This document shows, piece by piece, positions 1-8,696 of a DNA stretch of 40,163 nt (its first letter is position 1; every line of letters starts with the position of its first letter). Origin of the DNA: Treponema sp. (GTDB lineage Bacteria; Spirochaetota; Spirochaetia; Treponematales; Breznakiellaceae); assembly GCA_031266875.1 (NCBI GenBank), contig JAISAE010000035.1:1-40163 (forward strand), read 5' to 3'. The notes under the pieces are model-generated. The model had not been told where the DNA came from, searched no databases, and saw only the letters and a list, made by a program, of their open reading frames with translations. The position numbers and the translations under genes were made by a program.

Positions 1-360
1 TGGCACCGGTTAAGCAGTCGCGGTGTGAATGGTCTCTGGCACCGTTACCGGTGTGTGGCACCGGTTAAGCAGTCGCGGTGTGAATGGTCTCTGGCACCGT
101 TACCGGTGTGTGGCACCGATTAAGCAGTCGCGGTGTGAATGGTCTCTGGCACCGTTGCCGGTGTGTGGCACTGGTTAGTAATCGCGGTCTCTGGCACCGG
201 TTAAGCAGTTGGGACGCGGTGTCTGGTACCGTTACCGGTGTGTGGCACTGGTTGAGCAGTCGCGGCGGAACGGTGTGTGGCACTGGTTGAGCAGTCGTGG
301 CGAACGGTCTCTGGCACCGGTTAAGCAGTCGCGGTGTGAACGAAACGGTCTCTGGCACCG
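1..360. repeat. 55-bp tandem repeat array upstream of pdp
   Basis: Three near-identical 55-bp units begin at 1, 56 and 111, each starting TGGCACCGGTTAAGCAG (third copy TGGCACCGAT) and containing a second TGGCACCG half-unit. From 166 the array continues as shorter, degenerate units until about 360, where the pdp ribosome-binding site begins. It runs off the left window edge. Short open frames exist on both strands, but they follow the repeat and have no ribosome-binding site, so I read the block as non-coding. It fills the whole space where a pdp promoter would be expected. Confidence 0.9.
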
Positions 361-383
361 GTAGATAGACAAGGGGAGAAACA

Positions 384-1700
384 ATGCGAGCTGTAGATAT
401 TATTATGGATAAGCGCCTGGGTAAGGAGCTGAGCCGTGAGGCGATAGGCTTCCTTATTGGCGGGTATGTGGCGGGTGATATACCTGATTATCAGGTAGCG
501 GCGTGGGCAATGGCAGTGTGTCTGAATGGCATGACGGCCATGGAGACAGCGGCGCTGACTGAGACCATGCTGGTGTCTGGCGCCCGGATCGACCTGAGTG
601 GGATTGAGGGTCCGTTTGTGGATAAGCACTCCACCGGCGGCGTGGGCGACAAGACCAGCCTCATACTCGCGCCGCTTGCGGCGGCTATTGGTGTCAGAGA
701 CCCGATGATGGCGGGACGTGCGCTTGGACACACCGGCGGTACGCTCGACAAGCTCGACGCCATCCCCGGTTATCGCACCCAGCTCACCGTCGCGGAGTTC
801 CGCGCCACGCTCGACAGCGCCGGCTTTGCCATAGCCGGCCAGACCAAAGACATAGTGCCGGCTGACCGCTTACTCTACGCCCTGCGCGATGTTACCGCTA
901 CTGTTGAATCAGTGCCGCTCATCACTGCCAGCATACTTTCCAAGAAAGCGGCTGAAGGCGCGGACGCCTTGGTCCTTGATGTGAAGTATGGTTCCGGCGC
1001 GTTTATGAAAGACCCGCTCGAAGGCGAGAAACTCGCCCGTTCTCTCGTTGACACTGGCGCAGCTATGGGCAAGCGCATCATCGCTCTGCTGACTGACATG
1101 AACGAGCCACTGGGGAACATGGTTGGTAACTTTCTTGAGGTGGAAGAATGTTTAGACTGCCTTGAGGACTTTTCCAAAGCCCCGCCTGATCTTGCTGAAG
1201 TAACGCTGGAGTTGGCGGCGCGTATGGCTCTGCTTGGCGGCAAGGTTACCAACATTGAGGATGGACGCGCACTCTGCGCGGAGACACTGGTGTCAGGTAA
1301 GCCGCTATCGCTGTTCCTTAAAAACGTCGAAGCGCAGGGCGGTAATGTCAGACAACTGTGTGCCATGCGCCGCGTCTATCGCTCACCGTTTACGGCAACG
1401 GTGCGGGCAGCGCGGAATGATTACATCGCCCGCATCGACGCATGGAAAACCGGCCATGCCGCTGTTATTCTTGGGGTTGGCCGCAACCGCGCAAGCGACA
1501 CGGTCAGCCCGGTTGCTGGTGTCCAGCTTCATAAGAAAGGTGGCGACACGGTACAGCAAGGCGATCCCATCATGACGGTCTGGGGCAAAGACGAGGCCTC
1601 CCTTGCCGCCGCCCTTCCCCAGCTTGAGGCCGCCATTGAGTACGCGCCCACGCCACCAGCAAAACGCCCCCTTGTCTTAAAGGAACTGGTTCATGCCTAA
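384..1700 (+). CDS. pdp: pyrimidine-nucleoside phosphorylase / thymidine phosphorylase
   Basis: Reversible phosphorolysis of thymidine, uridine or deoxyuridine to base plus (deoxy)ribose-1-phosphate in cytoplasmic pyrimidine salvage. The 438-aa length matches the family. Visible signatures are the phosphate-binding loop KHSTGGVGDK at residues 81-90 and substrate residues R168, S183 and K187 in the contexts YALRD and ITASILSKK, at the numbering of bacterial PyNP enzymes. Residues 1-65 form the alpha domain, followed by the glycosyltransferase domain and a C-terminal PYNP domain from about 345. The AAGGGGAG ribosome-binding site at 371-378 is 5 nt before the ATG. It stands alone between two repeat arrays; recJ follows about 800 bp later in the same direction. 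The deoA-type (thymidine-specific) versus pdp-type (broad) distinction is not certain from sequence alone; family assignment is firm. Confidence 0.95.
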   Translation: MRAVDIIMDKRLGKELSREAIGFLIGGYVAGDIPDYQVAAWAMAVCLNGMTAMETAALTETMLVSGARIDLSGIEGPFVDKHSTGGVGDKTSLILAPLAAAIGVRDPMMAGRALGHTGGTLDKLDAIPGYRTQLTVAEFRATLDSAGFAIAGQTKDIVPADRLLYALRDVTATVESVPLITASILSKKAAEGADALVLDVKYGSGAFMKDPLEGEKLARSLVDTGAAMGKRIIALLTDMNEPLGNMVGNFLEVEECLDCLEDFSKAPPDLAEVTLELAARMALLGGKVTNIEDGRALCAETLVSGKPLSLFLKNVEAQGGNVRQLCAMRRVYRSPFTATVRAARNDYIARIDAWKTGHAAVILGVGRNRASDTVSPVAGVQLHKKGGDTVQQGDPIMTVWGKDEASLAAALPQLEAAIEYAPTPPAKRPLVLKELVHA

Positions 1701-1720
1701 TATGAACCGGCTCGTGTAGT

Positions 1721-2295
1721 GGGAGTCGGTGTCCCACCGTAATGGGAGTACCAGTCCCACTATGATGGGAGTCGCTGTCCCAGCGTAGTGGGAGTCGCTG
1801 TCCCAGCGTAGTGGGAGTCGCTGTCCCACCGTAATGGGAGTCACTGTCCCACTATGGTGGGAGTCGGTGTCCCACCATAATGGGAGTCACTGTCCCACCG
1901 TAATGGGAGTACCAGTCCCACTATGGTGGGAGTCGCTGTCCCAGCGTAATGGGAGTCGTTGTCCCACTATAGTGGGAGTCCCTGTCCCACCGTAATGGGA
2001 GTCACTGTCCCACTATGGTGGGAGTCGGTGTCCCACCATAATGGGAGTCGCTGTCCCACCGTAATGGGAGTACCAGTCCCACCATAGTGGGAGTCGGTGT
2101 CCCAGCGTAATGGGAGTCGCTGTCCCACCGTAATGGGAGTACCAGTCCCACTATGGTGGGAGTCGCTGTCCCAGCGTAATGGGAGTACCAGTCCCACTAT
2201 GGTGGGAGTCGCTGTCCCAGCGTAATGGGAGTCGTTGTCCCAGCGTAGTGGGAGTCGTTGTCCCACCGTAATGGGAGTCGCTGTCCCATCATAGT
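1721..2295. repeat. 25 x 23-bp tandem repeat, hairpin-like units
   Basis: Units beginning GGGAGT recur at 1721, 1744, 1767 and so on to 2273 with exact 23-bp spacing (24 intervals, no indels). Each unit is GGGA, a 7-nt variable core (GTCGCTG, GTCGGTG or GTACCAG), TCCC, then a linker such as CACCGTAAT, CAGCGTAAT, CACTATGGT or CACCATAAT. GGGA pairs with TCCC inside each unit, and several linkers are mutual reverse complements, extending stems to about 10 bp. Because 23 is not a multiple of 3, the open frames across it are incidental. Confidence 0.95.
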
Positions 2296-2359
2296 GAGGG
2301 AGCGTTTCTTAGGGGTATCTTAGAGCAGTGTAGGTGGGAGCGTCTTTCACGCATGGCGT

Positions 2360-2393
2360 AGATCGTCTCTAACGTGTATGTTAGAGACGATCT
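2360..2393. other. perfect 14-bp inverted repeat before recJ
   Basis: AGATCGTCTCTAAC and its exact reverse complement are separated by GTGTAT. It lies in the 208-bp spacer between the 23-bp repeat array and recJ. There is no T-run after it on either strand, so it is not a typical intrinsic terminator. It could be a protein-binding site or an mRNA leader hairpin for recJ. Nothing else clear is visible in the rest of the spacer apart from an imperfect ACTAG-rich inverted repeat near 2455-2485. Confidence 0.5.
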
Positions 2394-2509
2394 CAATGTG
2401 TGTGAGTTGGAAGACGCCTTTCACTGGGTTAGGAACTTGTCGAACTCACATTCGGACTAGGACGCAAACCAATACTAGTCTAGGTTTGTAATCAGAAAAG
2501 GAGATGCCC

Positions 2510-4642
2510 ATGAAATGGGATAAAAAAGATATACCGCAAACTCTGGTAAAGGATATTGCCGAGCGTTATGGCTGCGATTTACTTACCGCGTCAATACTGG
2601 CGCGACGGAAGATTATTAACGGTGAGAATATCCGCTATTTTCTTGAAAATGACCCTCGCTACTTGCGAAATCCCTTTGAGTTACCGGATATGGCGGACGC
2701 GGTGGAACGTATTCTCGCCGCAAAAGAAGAGGGCGAAAAAGTGCTTATCTTCGGCGACCGCGATGTGGACGGAATCACCAGTACCGTGCTGCTCTATCGT
2801 TTTCTTGCTGGTCTGGGCATGGATGTAAGCTGGCGCATACCAATTGGTAATGACCCTTATGGGCTTTCGATACAAGCAGTGGAGGGTTTTGCCAAAGACT
2901 GCGGTACGCTCATCATCACGGTTGACTGCGGCATCTCGAATAGTGCCGAAGTTGCGCGGGCAAAGGAACTCTCAATCGATGTGATTATCACAGACCACCA
3001 TAATCCACAGGAACACGTTCCTGTGGCATTTGCCATTGTGAATCCTAAGCGCGCTGATTCAGCATACCCTTTCCGTGAGCTTTGCGGCTGCGGCGTGGCC
3101 TACAAGCTGGTATCAGCACTGCGTTTCGCGCTCAAGAGCGATATCTACGAGCAGCGGATCTGTCTGCTCAATACACGGCTGGCAAATGACGCCTATATCA
3201 TCGAAGTCGCCAAACTGCGGAATCTCGTGGTAATTGATACGCTTACCGAAACATTGCTGCCTGACATGGTGCGTATCACGGAGACGCGGTTTCCCGCGTT
3301 TCTTGAGGGAGAGCAGATCATGGTATGGGACGCGCCAATCCAGAGAAGGGCTTTGGCGAAAATCTTTGGGAACAGCGTTGAAGTGCAGATGCTGGATATA
3401 GCGCCGGAAATCGGTAAGGAAATCCATCAGGCAGCTGGCAAAAGCCTCCTGCGCGTCAAGGAACTGTCCCGTATTGCCCGCTATGTAGACCACGAACAGA
3501 CCGAGCTTGATGTATTTGTCAGCCTGTTTACCTCATTTGTACACAAACGGGAACAGCATTTCACCGCTGATGACATCGCAGACCTTCAGTTAGTGAGCTT
3601 GGGAACTATCGCCGACATCATGCCCCTGCGAGACGAAAACCGCCTCATGGTTCGCGTTGGCATTAACGCGCTTGAAGAAAAGCCGCGCACCGGGCTGTCT
3701 GATCTGCTTTTCAAGCTGGGGCTCGCGGGACACCACCTCGCCAGCTCTGATCTTTCATGGAAGCTCTGTCCGGCAATCAATGCCGCTGGTCGCATGGGCA
3801 GCCCAGACAAAGCCATTGCCCTGCTACTTGAGGACGACCCGCGCCAACGCGACACGCTTGCCAATGAGCTTATCGCCATGAACGATACCCGCAAGAGACA
3901 AGGCGCCGACGCCTGGCTTATCGTGGAAAAACGCGGCGCTGAAACGATTGCACGCTATGAGGGGATGCTGGCTCTCGCGTCCGGCGAGGAAATCTTTCGC
4001 GGCATCACCGGCATCATGGCAAGCCGCCTTCTTGAACGCTTCAAGACTACGGCTATAGTGGTCTCCTTTGGTGATAGCGCTTATGTTGGTTCAGCGCGAT
4101 CACCTCGCGGAGTTGACCTTCACCCCCTGCTTGAGCAATGCGCGGACCTTTTTATTGATTGGGGCGGACACGATTACGCCGCTGGTTTCAGTCTGGAAAA
4201 AGCCACGTGGCCATTGTTTCTTGAGCGTCTTAACACCGCTGTTCACGCGCTTGCCTTTACCCCAGGTGAAGGCGAAAAAGAAACACTTGCTATCGACGCG
4301 GAACTCCCGCACAGCTACCTCACGCCCGATCTACTCAAGTTAATCGACCGTTTTGAGCCGTACGGGGAAGCCAACGATACCCTTTGTTTTATGGCAAAGA
4401 GCCTGCGCATTGTAGACATAACGCTTGTGGGCAAAGTTGAGGCAAAGCACGTTAAGTTCACGCTGGACGCCGGTAAACACAAATGGACTGCGCTTTACTG
4501 GAACGCTGTGGACAAGGTAAGAAACGAATTTGATGTAGGCGACAGGGTTGATCTTGTGTTCACCATTACGCGGAACTGGTTCAACGGCATAGAAACGCCG
4601 CAGATAATCGTAAGCGACTTACACCGGTCTAAAGGCGCGTAA
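2510..4642 (+). CDS. recJ: single-stranded-DNA-specific exonuclease RecJ (spirochaetal long form)
   Basis: 5'-to-3' single-strand DNA exonuclease of recombination and repair. DHH-phosphoesterase motifs are clear: GDRDVDG (residues 82-88), TVDCGIS (137-143), the DHH triad (162-164) and LGTIADIMP (364-372). The DHHA1 part follows with NAAGRMGSP and later GGHDYAAGF, then an OB-like C-terminus. Between the last DHH-domain element (GCGVAYKL, about 193-200) and LGTIAD lie about 160 residues, far more than in the 577-aa E. coli enzyme, so an extra domain is inserted there. I chose the ATG at 2510 because AAAAGGAG ends at 2503, 6 nt upstream; an ATG at 2504 abuts the ribosome-binding site and would add two residues. 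Convergent with the efflux operon across a hairpin. Confidence 0.93.
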   Translation: MKWDKKDIPQTLVKDIAERYGCDLLTASILARRKIINGENIRYFLENDPRYLRNPFELPDMADAVERILAAKEEGEKVLIFGDRDVDGITSTVLLYRFLAGLGMDVSWRIPIGNDPYGLSIQAVEGFAKDCGTLIITVDCGISNSAEVARAKELSIDVIITDHHNPQEHVPVAFAIVNPKRADSAYPFRELCGCGVAYKLVSALRFALKSDIYEQRICLLNTRLANDAYIIEVAKLRNLVVIDTLTETLLPDMVRITETRFPAFLEGEQIMVWDAPIQRRALAKIFGNSVEVQMLDIAPEIGKEIHQAAGKSLLRVKELSRIARYVDHEQTELDVFVSLFTSFVHKREQHFTADDIADLQLVSLGTIADIMPLRDENRLMVRVGINALEEKPRTGLSDLLFKLGLAGHHLASSDLSWKLCPAINAAGRMGSPDKAIALLLEDDPRQRDTLANELIAMNDTRKRQGADAWLIVEKRGAETIARYEGMLALASGEEIFRGITGIMASRLLERFKTTAIVVSFGDSAYVGSARSPRGVDLHPLLEQCADLFIDWGGHDYAAGFSLEKATWPLFLERLNTAVHALAFTPGEGEKETLAIDAELPHSYLTPDLLKLIDRFEPYGEANDTLCFMAKSLRIVDITLVGKVEAKHVKFTLDAGKHKWTALYWNAVDKVRNEFDVGDRVDLVFTITRNWFNGIETPQIIVSDLHRSKGA

Positions 4643-4677
4643 ACAAAGGCTGTCTAGCAATCCATGACATTGGTCTG

Positions 4678-4715
4678 TGCGGTTTATGCTGGTAACGTGG
4701 CCAGCATAAACCGCA
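4678..4715. terminator. bidirectional hairpin between recJ and the PII-like gene
   Basis: A perfect 15-bp stem (TGCGGTTTATGCTGG and its complement) with loop TAACGTGG lies between two convergent genes, 35 bp after the recJ stop. No T-tract follows, so its role as a shared terminator rests on position and stem strength. Confidence 0.6.
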
Positions 4716-4722
4716 ATCGCCC

Positions 4723-5370
4723 TTAGCTATTCTCGTCCTCTATCCCCCGAACTGGCGGCGATGAAGCCCATAGCTGTTCCTGCTCAGCCCGAGACAGCGG
4801 CTGAGTAGGCGGGGCTTTATCTACTGCTTCAAGCGGCGGTGGCGCGGACGTCTTGAAGACCATTTCATCAGCAGAGAGTTCTGGGCTGGCTGGGGGTTCC
4901 GGCGGATCACGCTCAGGTATCTCAAAAGGCGGTTCAGCCGGCTCTGCTGGTTCTGCCGGCTCAGTGTTTGCCACCGACAATACTGATAACCCATCTGCCG
5001 GCACCCACGCGGGGCCGGCGCTCGGCGGAACCGATGGTACAGCAACGACCTGTACCTGTTGCACGGTAACGACCTTAGGCTCTGACACGGACGACGGTTC
5101 CATCTTGAACAGCTTGATGCCTTCGTCCGGGAACTGCTGTTTAACTGTGGCTATGGCGCGTTCTATGCCCTCGGCCTCGTCTTTTTCGCACCAGACCACG
5201 ATGATGAAGTTCTCCTCCGGCCATATTGCATCGCCCATGCGCGGTCCTGATGAACCTACGCCAAAGATTAAGGGAATCTTGGTATAATATTTAGCAACAC
5301 CCTCAGCCTGAAACGCCTCCAAGATGTTCTCCTCAACCGAATGGTTTGCGATGATTTCAACACGGATCAT
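4723..5370 (-). CDS. PII-like protein with Pro/Glu-rich C-terminal tail, last gene of RND efflux operon
   Basis: 215 aa. Residues 1-95 resemble the small alpha/beta ferredoxin-like fold of PII/CutA-type proteins: an N-terminal MIRVEIIANHSVEENI strand-helix, a long loop containing GVGSSGPRMGDAIWPEE, strand FIIVVWCE, helix, and a final strand. Known PII proteins sense small molecules and bind partner proteins. The remaining ~120 residues are low complexity and rich in Pro, Glu and Ala, with an EPAEPAEPAEPP run, and look disordered. Its ATG overlaps the RND pump stop by 4 nt (5367-5370), so it is translationally coupled. Small PII-fold proteins are known beside some RND pumps, which supports a regulatory or partner role here. 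I infer the fold from pattern only; ligand residues cannot be assigned. Confidence 0.6.
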   Translation of the reverse strand: MIRVEIIANHSVEENILEAFQAEGVAKYYTKIPLIFGVGSSGPRMGDAIWPEENFIIVVWCEKDEAEGIERAIATVKQQFPDEGIKLFKMEPSSVSEPKVVTVQQVQVVAVPSVPPSAGPAWVPADGLSVLSVANTEPAEPAEPAEPPFEIPERDPPEPPASPELSADEMVFKTSAPPPLEAVDKAPPTQPLSRAEQEQLWASSPPVRGIEDENS

Positions 5371-8300
5371 AAACCCGCCTCCCCTTCAAGAATAATGTCG
5401 CTACTGGTAAGCGGCGCTTTTGTTGTTGCTGGCTCTGCCATTTTCGCCGTGGCCGCCGAAGCCGCGCCGGTCTGCCGCTCCTGCGCCTGCTTGCGGGTAA
5501 GACCGGCGGCAATACGCTCGCGCCTTGCGTTCTGCTTTGCCTTCCGTTTGTCAGTACCACGGTTCATAATAAAGTAAATCGTCGGCATAAGGAATAGCGT
5601 CATCAGTGAACCAACGGACAGGCCGCCAAGTACCGTTTTGCCAATGGGCGCGGTCATTTCCGAGCCTTCCCCCGGAGAAAACGCCATCGGCACGAGACCG
5701 ATTATCGTAGTCAGGGTGGACATGAGTATGGGGCGCAGGCGGTTGCCGGCAGCCTCCACGCAGGCGTCATGCAGGGAATAGCCGCGCTTACGGAGCATAT
5801 TCGTATAGTCCACCAGCACAATACCGTTGTTTACAATGACGCCGACCAGCACCAGCAGGCCAACGGCGGACAGGATGTTCAGCGGTTCGTTTGAGACGAG
5901 ATAAATCGCTATAATGCCAATAAACGATAGAGGAATTGTAAAGATAACGATGAACGGGTCTCTGAAAGACTCGAAGAGACTCGCCATAACCCCGAAGACC
6001 AGAAGAATGGCGACTGCCATAATAAGGATGAAGCGCTGCATATACTTTATCAGCTCGGCGTAGTCGCCGGCATATTCGATGATTACATCGTCATCCGCCG
6101 GAATCGCCGCTGTTATCGCGGCTTGTACCTTGGTTTGCAGCTCATTGAGCTTCACTCCGGGAAGCGTGCCGGCGGTTACGTGAATGACGCGGCTCTGGTT
6201 CTCACGTTGTATGGAGATAGGGCCGGTGCTTTTGGCGTATGACGCGAAGTTCGACAAAGGCACCCGGCCCGCGATCTGACTGTTTACAAAAATCTGGTCA
6301 AGATCGGGAAGTTCATCGCGGTCAGCTTCCGCCAGAATCAGCACCACATCGTACTCAATGCCGCTCTCCTTATAACGGGTGGCTGTAAGACCATCAACCG
6401 CAGCCTTAATCTCATTACCAACTGTGTAGGTGTTGAGACCCAGGGCGTAGAGCCGCTCGCGGTCAAGCTGCAGCTCAATCTGGGGCAAACCGTCGTCAAG
6501 GCTAATGTCCGGCTCGGTTACTTCTGGGAATACGGTTTTATCCCGCAGCACGTTGGCAATCTGCTCGGCAATGGCCTTGCCCTTAGTCAAATCATCGACC
6601 CTGACGATGATGTCAATGGGACTACCGCCCATTGACATACTCATGCCGCCGCCGCCGCTGAGGTTAAATGCGACGCCCGCGAAATCATTGAAATGGTTGC
6701 GCAGCTTTGCCTGAACGATTTCGTCAGTGTCGATTCGCTCTTCAAAGGGAGGCAGATTAATCTGCAAGGATCCGGTGTTGGTAGACCCGCCGCCGCCAAA
6801 CATCGCCCCCATACCGCCACCGCTGCCCACTGTTACGGTGATGCGCTCATACCCCTGCACTTCCTTTTGAACAATAGCCTCAAGCTGTTTTAAGACCGAT
6901 TCGGTATCGGAGAGCGGCGAACCAACCGGCAGAGTAACTGACACCGACACTGAATCAGACGCCTGCGTTGGCATAAACACTATTCCAACAGTGGGAATCA
7001 TGGCGAGACTGCCGATGAACAGCAAAATAATCACCACAATCGTGATAGTCTTGTGTCCCAGTACCCAGCTCACGGCCCGTTTATACCCATTCCCCAGCTC
7101 GTTGAAGAAATTCTCGAATACTTTATCAATACCTGTGAGAAAGGCGTTGTGGAGCGGCTTTTGTTTACGGGTTACCAGCGGCAGATAATGGCTGGACAAG
7201 ACCGGCACCAGCACCATGGCTACGACCAGCGATATAAACAGCGAGATGACAACAGTGAAAGCAAGGCCGAAGAAGAGTTCGCCGATCATCTCAAGCAAGC
7301 CCTGAAACATGACCAGCGGCGCAAACACGCAGATCGTTGTCAGCGTGGAACCAATGATCGCAATCAGCATCTCCTGAGTGCCAATGATCGACGCGGTTGA
7401 CAGCTTCGCGCCTTTTTCACGGTAGTGATAGATGTTTTCAAGAATGACGATGGAGTTATCCACGAGCATACCAACGCCGAGACAGAGGCCTGCCAGCGTC
7501 ATAATATTGAGCGTGAGTCCCATGAAGTACATCAGCATAATCGTAATGATCACTGAAACCGGAATACTGACACCAATGATCACCGTTGGCTTGATCGAGC
7601 GCAGGAAGATAAAGACCACGATGATAGCCAACAGTGCGCCGGAAATGGCAGCGTCTGCCACCTGGTTAATCGAATTCTCGATCTGGTCGGTGGTGTTATA
7701 GATTTCGGTTATCTTAATGTCGCTGGGTATTTCACGGGCGATCTGCACGAGCCGCGTCCGTAGGTCTCTGGCGGTCTGCACCGAGTTCTTACCGCTCTGC
7801 TTCTGCACTGTGATCTGAATGGCGGGAACGCCATTCACATAGACCACGCTGTTTTCGTCGCGGAACCCCTCGAACACATCGGCAATGTCGCGCAAGCGCA
7901 CGGTTTTCGGCAGTTCCACCTGCCCGTTAACTACGCCGCCACCCTTGTATGCGATCACTGTGTCCTTGATCTGTTCCAGCGAGTTGTATTCACCCATAGT
8001 TGTCAGTATGTACGACAGGCCGTTATCGGTGATGGAACCAGCGGCAACCTGCATATTTTGGCTGGCGATCATAGTTTGAAGCTGGGTTACGGTCAGCCCA
8101 TACGCCTCAAGCCGCGTTTGCGGTATCTCCACGCGGATGATTTTCTCGCGTCCGCCCGATACTGAACCAGTAGCGACGCCCGGGGTCTGCTCAATGCGCG
8201 GCAAAATCGTGTTTTCAGACACTTCGCGCAGTTCATCCGGTGTGCGGTTCGCCGAGGTTACCATCAGCCCCATAATGGGGATCATTGACGGGTTATACTT

Positions 8301-8687
8301 GATGAGCAGCGGCGATCCGGCCCCGCTCGGCAGATAGCCCTTAATCATATCAATGTTATCGCGCACGGAAGCGGAGGCATCGGCGAGGTCGGTCTTATAA
8401 GCGAACTGCATGATAATCATGCTCGTGCCTTTGGACGACGTTGACGTCAGCTTTTCGAGGTTTGACACATTTGACAGAGAGCCTTCAATCGGGCGGGTTA
8501 TGCTGCGCTCGACCTCTTCAGGCCCCGCGCCCGAATAGGTGGTTACAACCACGAGGTACGGCGGGTTAATCTCCGGCGTAAGGTCAATAGGCAGGTTTAC
8601 CAGCGCGAAGCCTCCCAGACAGAGCAAGAGAACGAAGATGATAAAGATAGTAGTAGGCCGTGATACGGCTGTTTTAGCAAAACTCAT
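5367..8687 (-). CDS. RND-family efflux transporter, inner-membrane pump subunit
   Basis: 1106-aa AcrB/SwrC-type proton-driven pump. Features are an N-terminal membrane helix after MSFAKTAVSRP, the porter-domain sequence GAGPEEVERSITRPIE at about 54-68, membrane helices 2-6 from about 345-495, a second periplasmic half, and helices 8-12 near the C-terminus (GVIVNNGIVLVDYTN, RPILMSTLTTIIGLVPMA). In helix 4 the usual Asp-Asp pair is D410-N411 (GMLVDNSIVILENI), as in several SwrC-like pumps. A Gly/Met-rich stretch (GSGGGMGAMFGGGGS and GGGGMSMSMGG) lies in the second periplasmic half. The AGGAG ribosome-binding site overlaps the adaptor stop, and the stop overlaps the PII-like start, so the four efflux genes form one operon. 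Substrate is unknown. Confidence 0.92.
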   Translation of the reverse strand: MSFAKTAVSRPTTIFIIFVLLLCLGGFALVNLPIDLTPEINPPYLVVVTTYSGAGPEEVERSITRPIEGSLSNVSNLEKLTSTSSKGTSMIIMQFAYKTDLADASASVRDNIDMIKGYLPSGAGSPLLIKYNPSMIPIMGLMVTSANRTPDELREVSENTILPRIEQTPGVATGSVSGGREKIIRVEIPQTRLEAYGLTVTQLQTMIASQNMQVAAGSITDNGLSYILTTMGEYNSLEQIKDTVIAYKGGGVVNGQVELPKTVRLRDIADVFEGFRDENSVVYVNGVPAIQITVQKQSGKNSVQTARDLRTRLVQIAREIPSDIKITEIYNTTDQIENSINQVADAAISGALLAIIVVFIFLRSIKPTVIIGVSIPVSVIITIMLMYFMGLTLNIMTLAGLCLGVGMLVDNSIVILENIYHYREKGAKLSTASIIGTQEMLIAIIGSTLTTICVFAPLVMFQGLLEMIGELFFGLAFTVVISLFISLVVAMVLVPVLSSHYLPLVTRKQKPLHNAFLTGIDKVFENFFNELGNGYKRAVSWVLGHKTITIVVIILLFIGSLAMIPTVGIVFMPTQASDSVSVSVTLPVGSPLSDTESVLKQLEAIVQKEVQGYERITVTVGSGGGMGAMFGGGGSTNTGSLQINLPPFEERIDTDEIVQAKLRNHFNDFAGVAFNLSGGGGMSMSMGGSPIDIIVRVDDLTKGKAIAEQIANVLRDKTVFPEVTEPDISLDDGLPQIELQLDRERLYALGLNTYTVGNEIKAAVDGLTATRYKESGIEYDVVLILAEADRDELPDLDQIFVNSQIAGRVPLSNFASYAKSTGPISIQRENQSRVIHVTAGTLPGVKLNELQTKVQAAITAAIPADDDVIIEYAGDYAELIKYMQRFILIMAVAILLVFGVMASLFESFRDPFIVIFTIPLSFIGIIAIYLVSNEPLNILSAVGLLVLVGVIVNNGIVLVDYTNMLRKRGYSLHDACVEAAGNRLRPILMSTLTTIIGLVPMAFSPGEGSEMTAPIGKTVLGGLSVGSLMTLFLMPTIYFIMNRGTDKRKAKQNARRERIAAGLTRKQAQERQTGAASAATAKMAEPATTKAPLTSSDIILEGEAGL

Positions 8688-8696
8688 GTTTGACTC

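Noticed and set aside
84-358. Open frames on both strands in the first repeat array
   Set aside because: They simply follow the tandem repeat, have no ribosome-binding site and no family resemblance.
1967-2266. Open frame of 99 aa in the 23-bp array (minus)
   Set aside because: A 23-bp period shifts frame each unit; the open stretch is due to lack of stop codons in the repeat, not to a gene.
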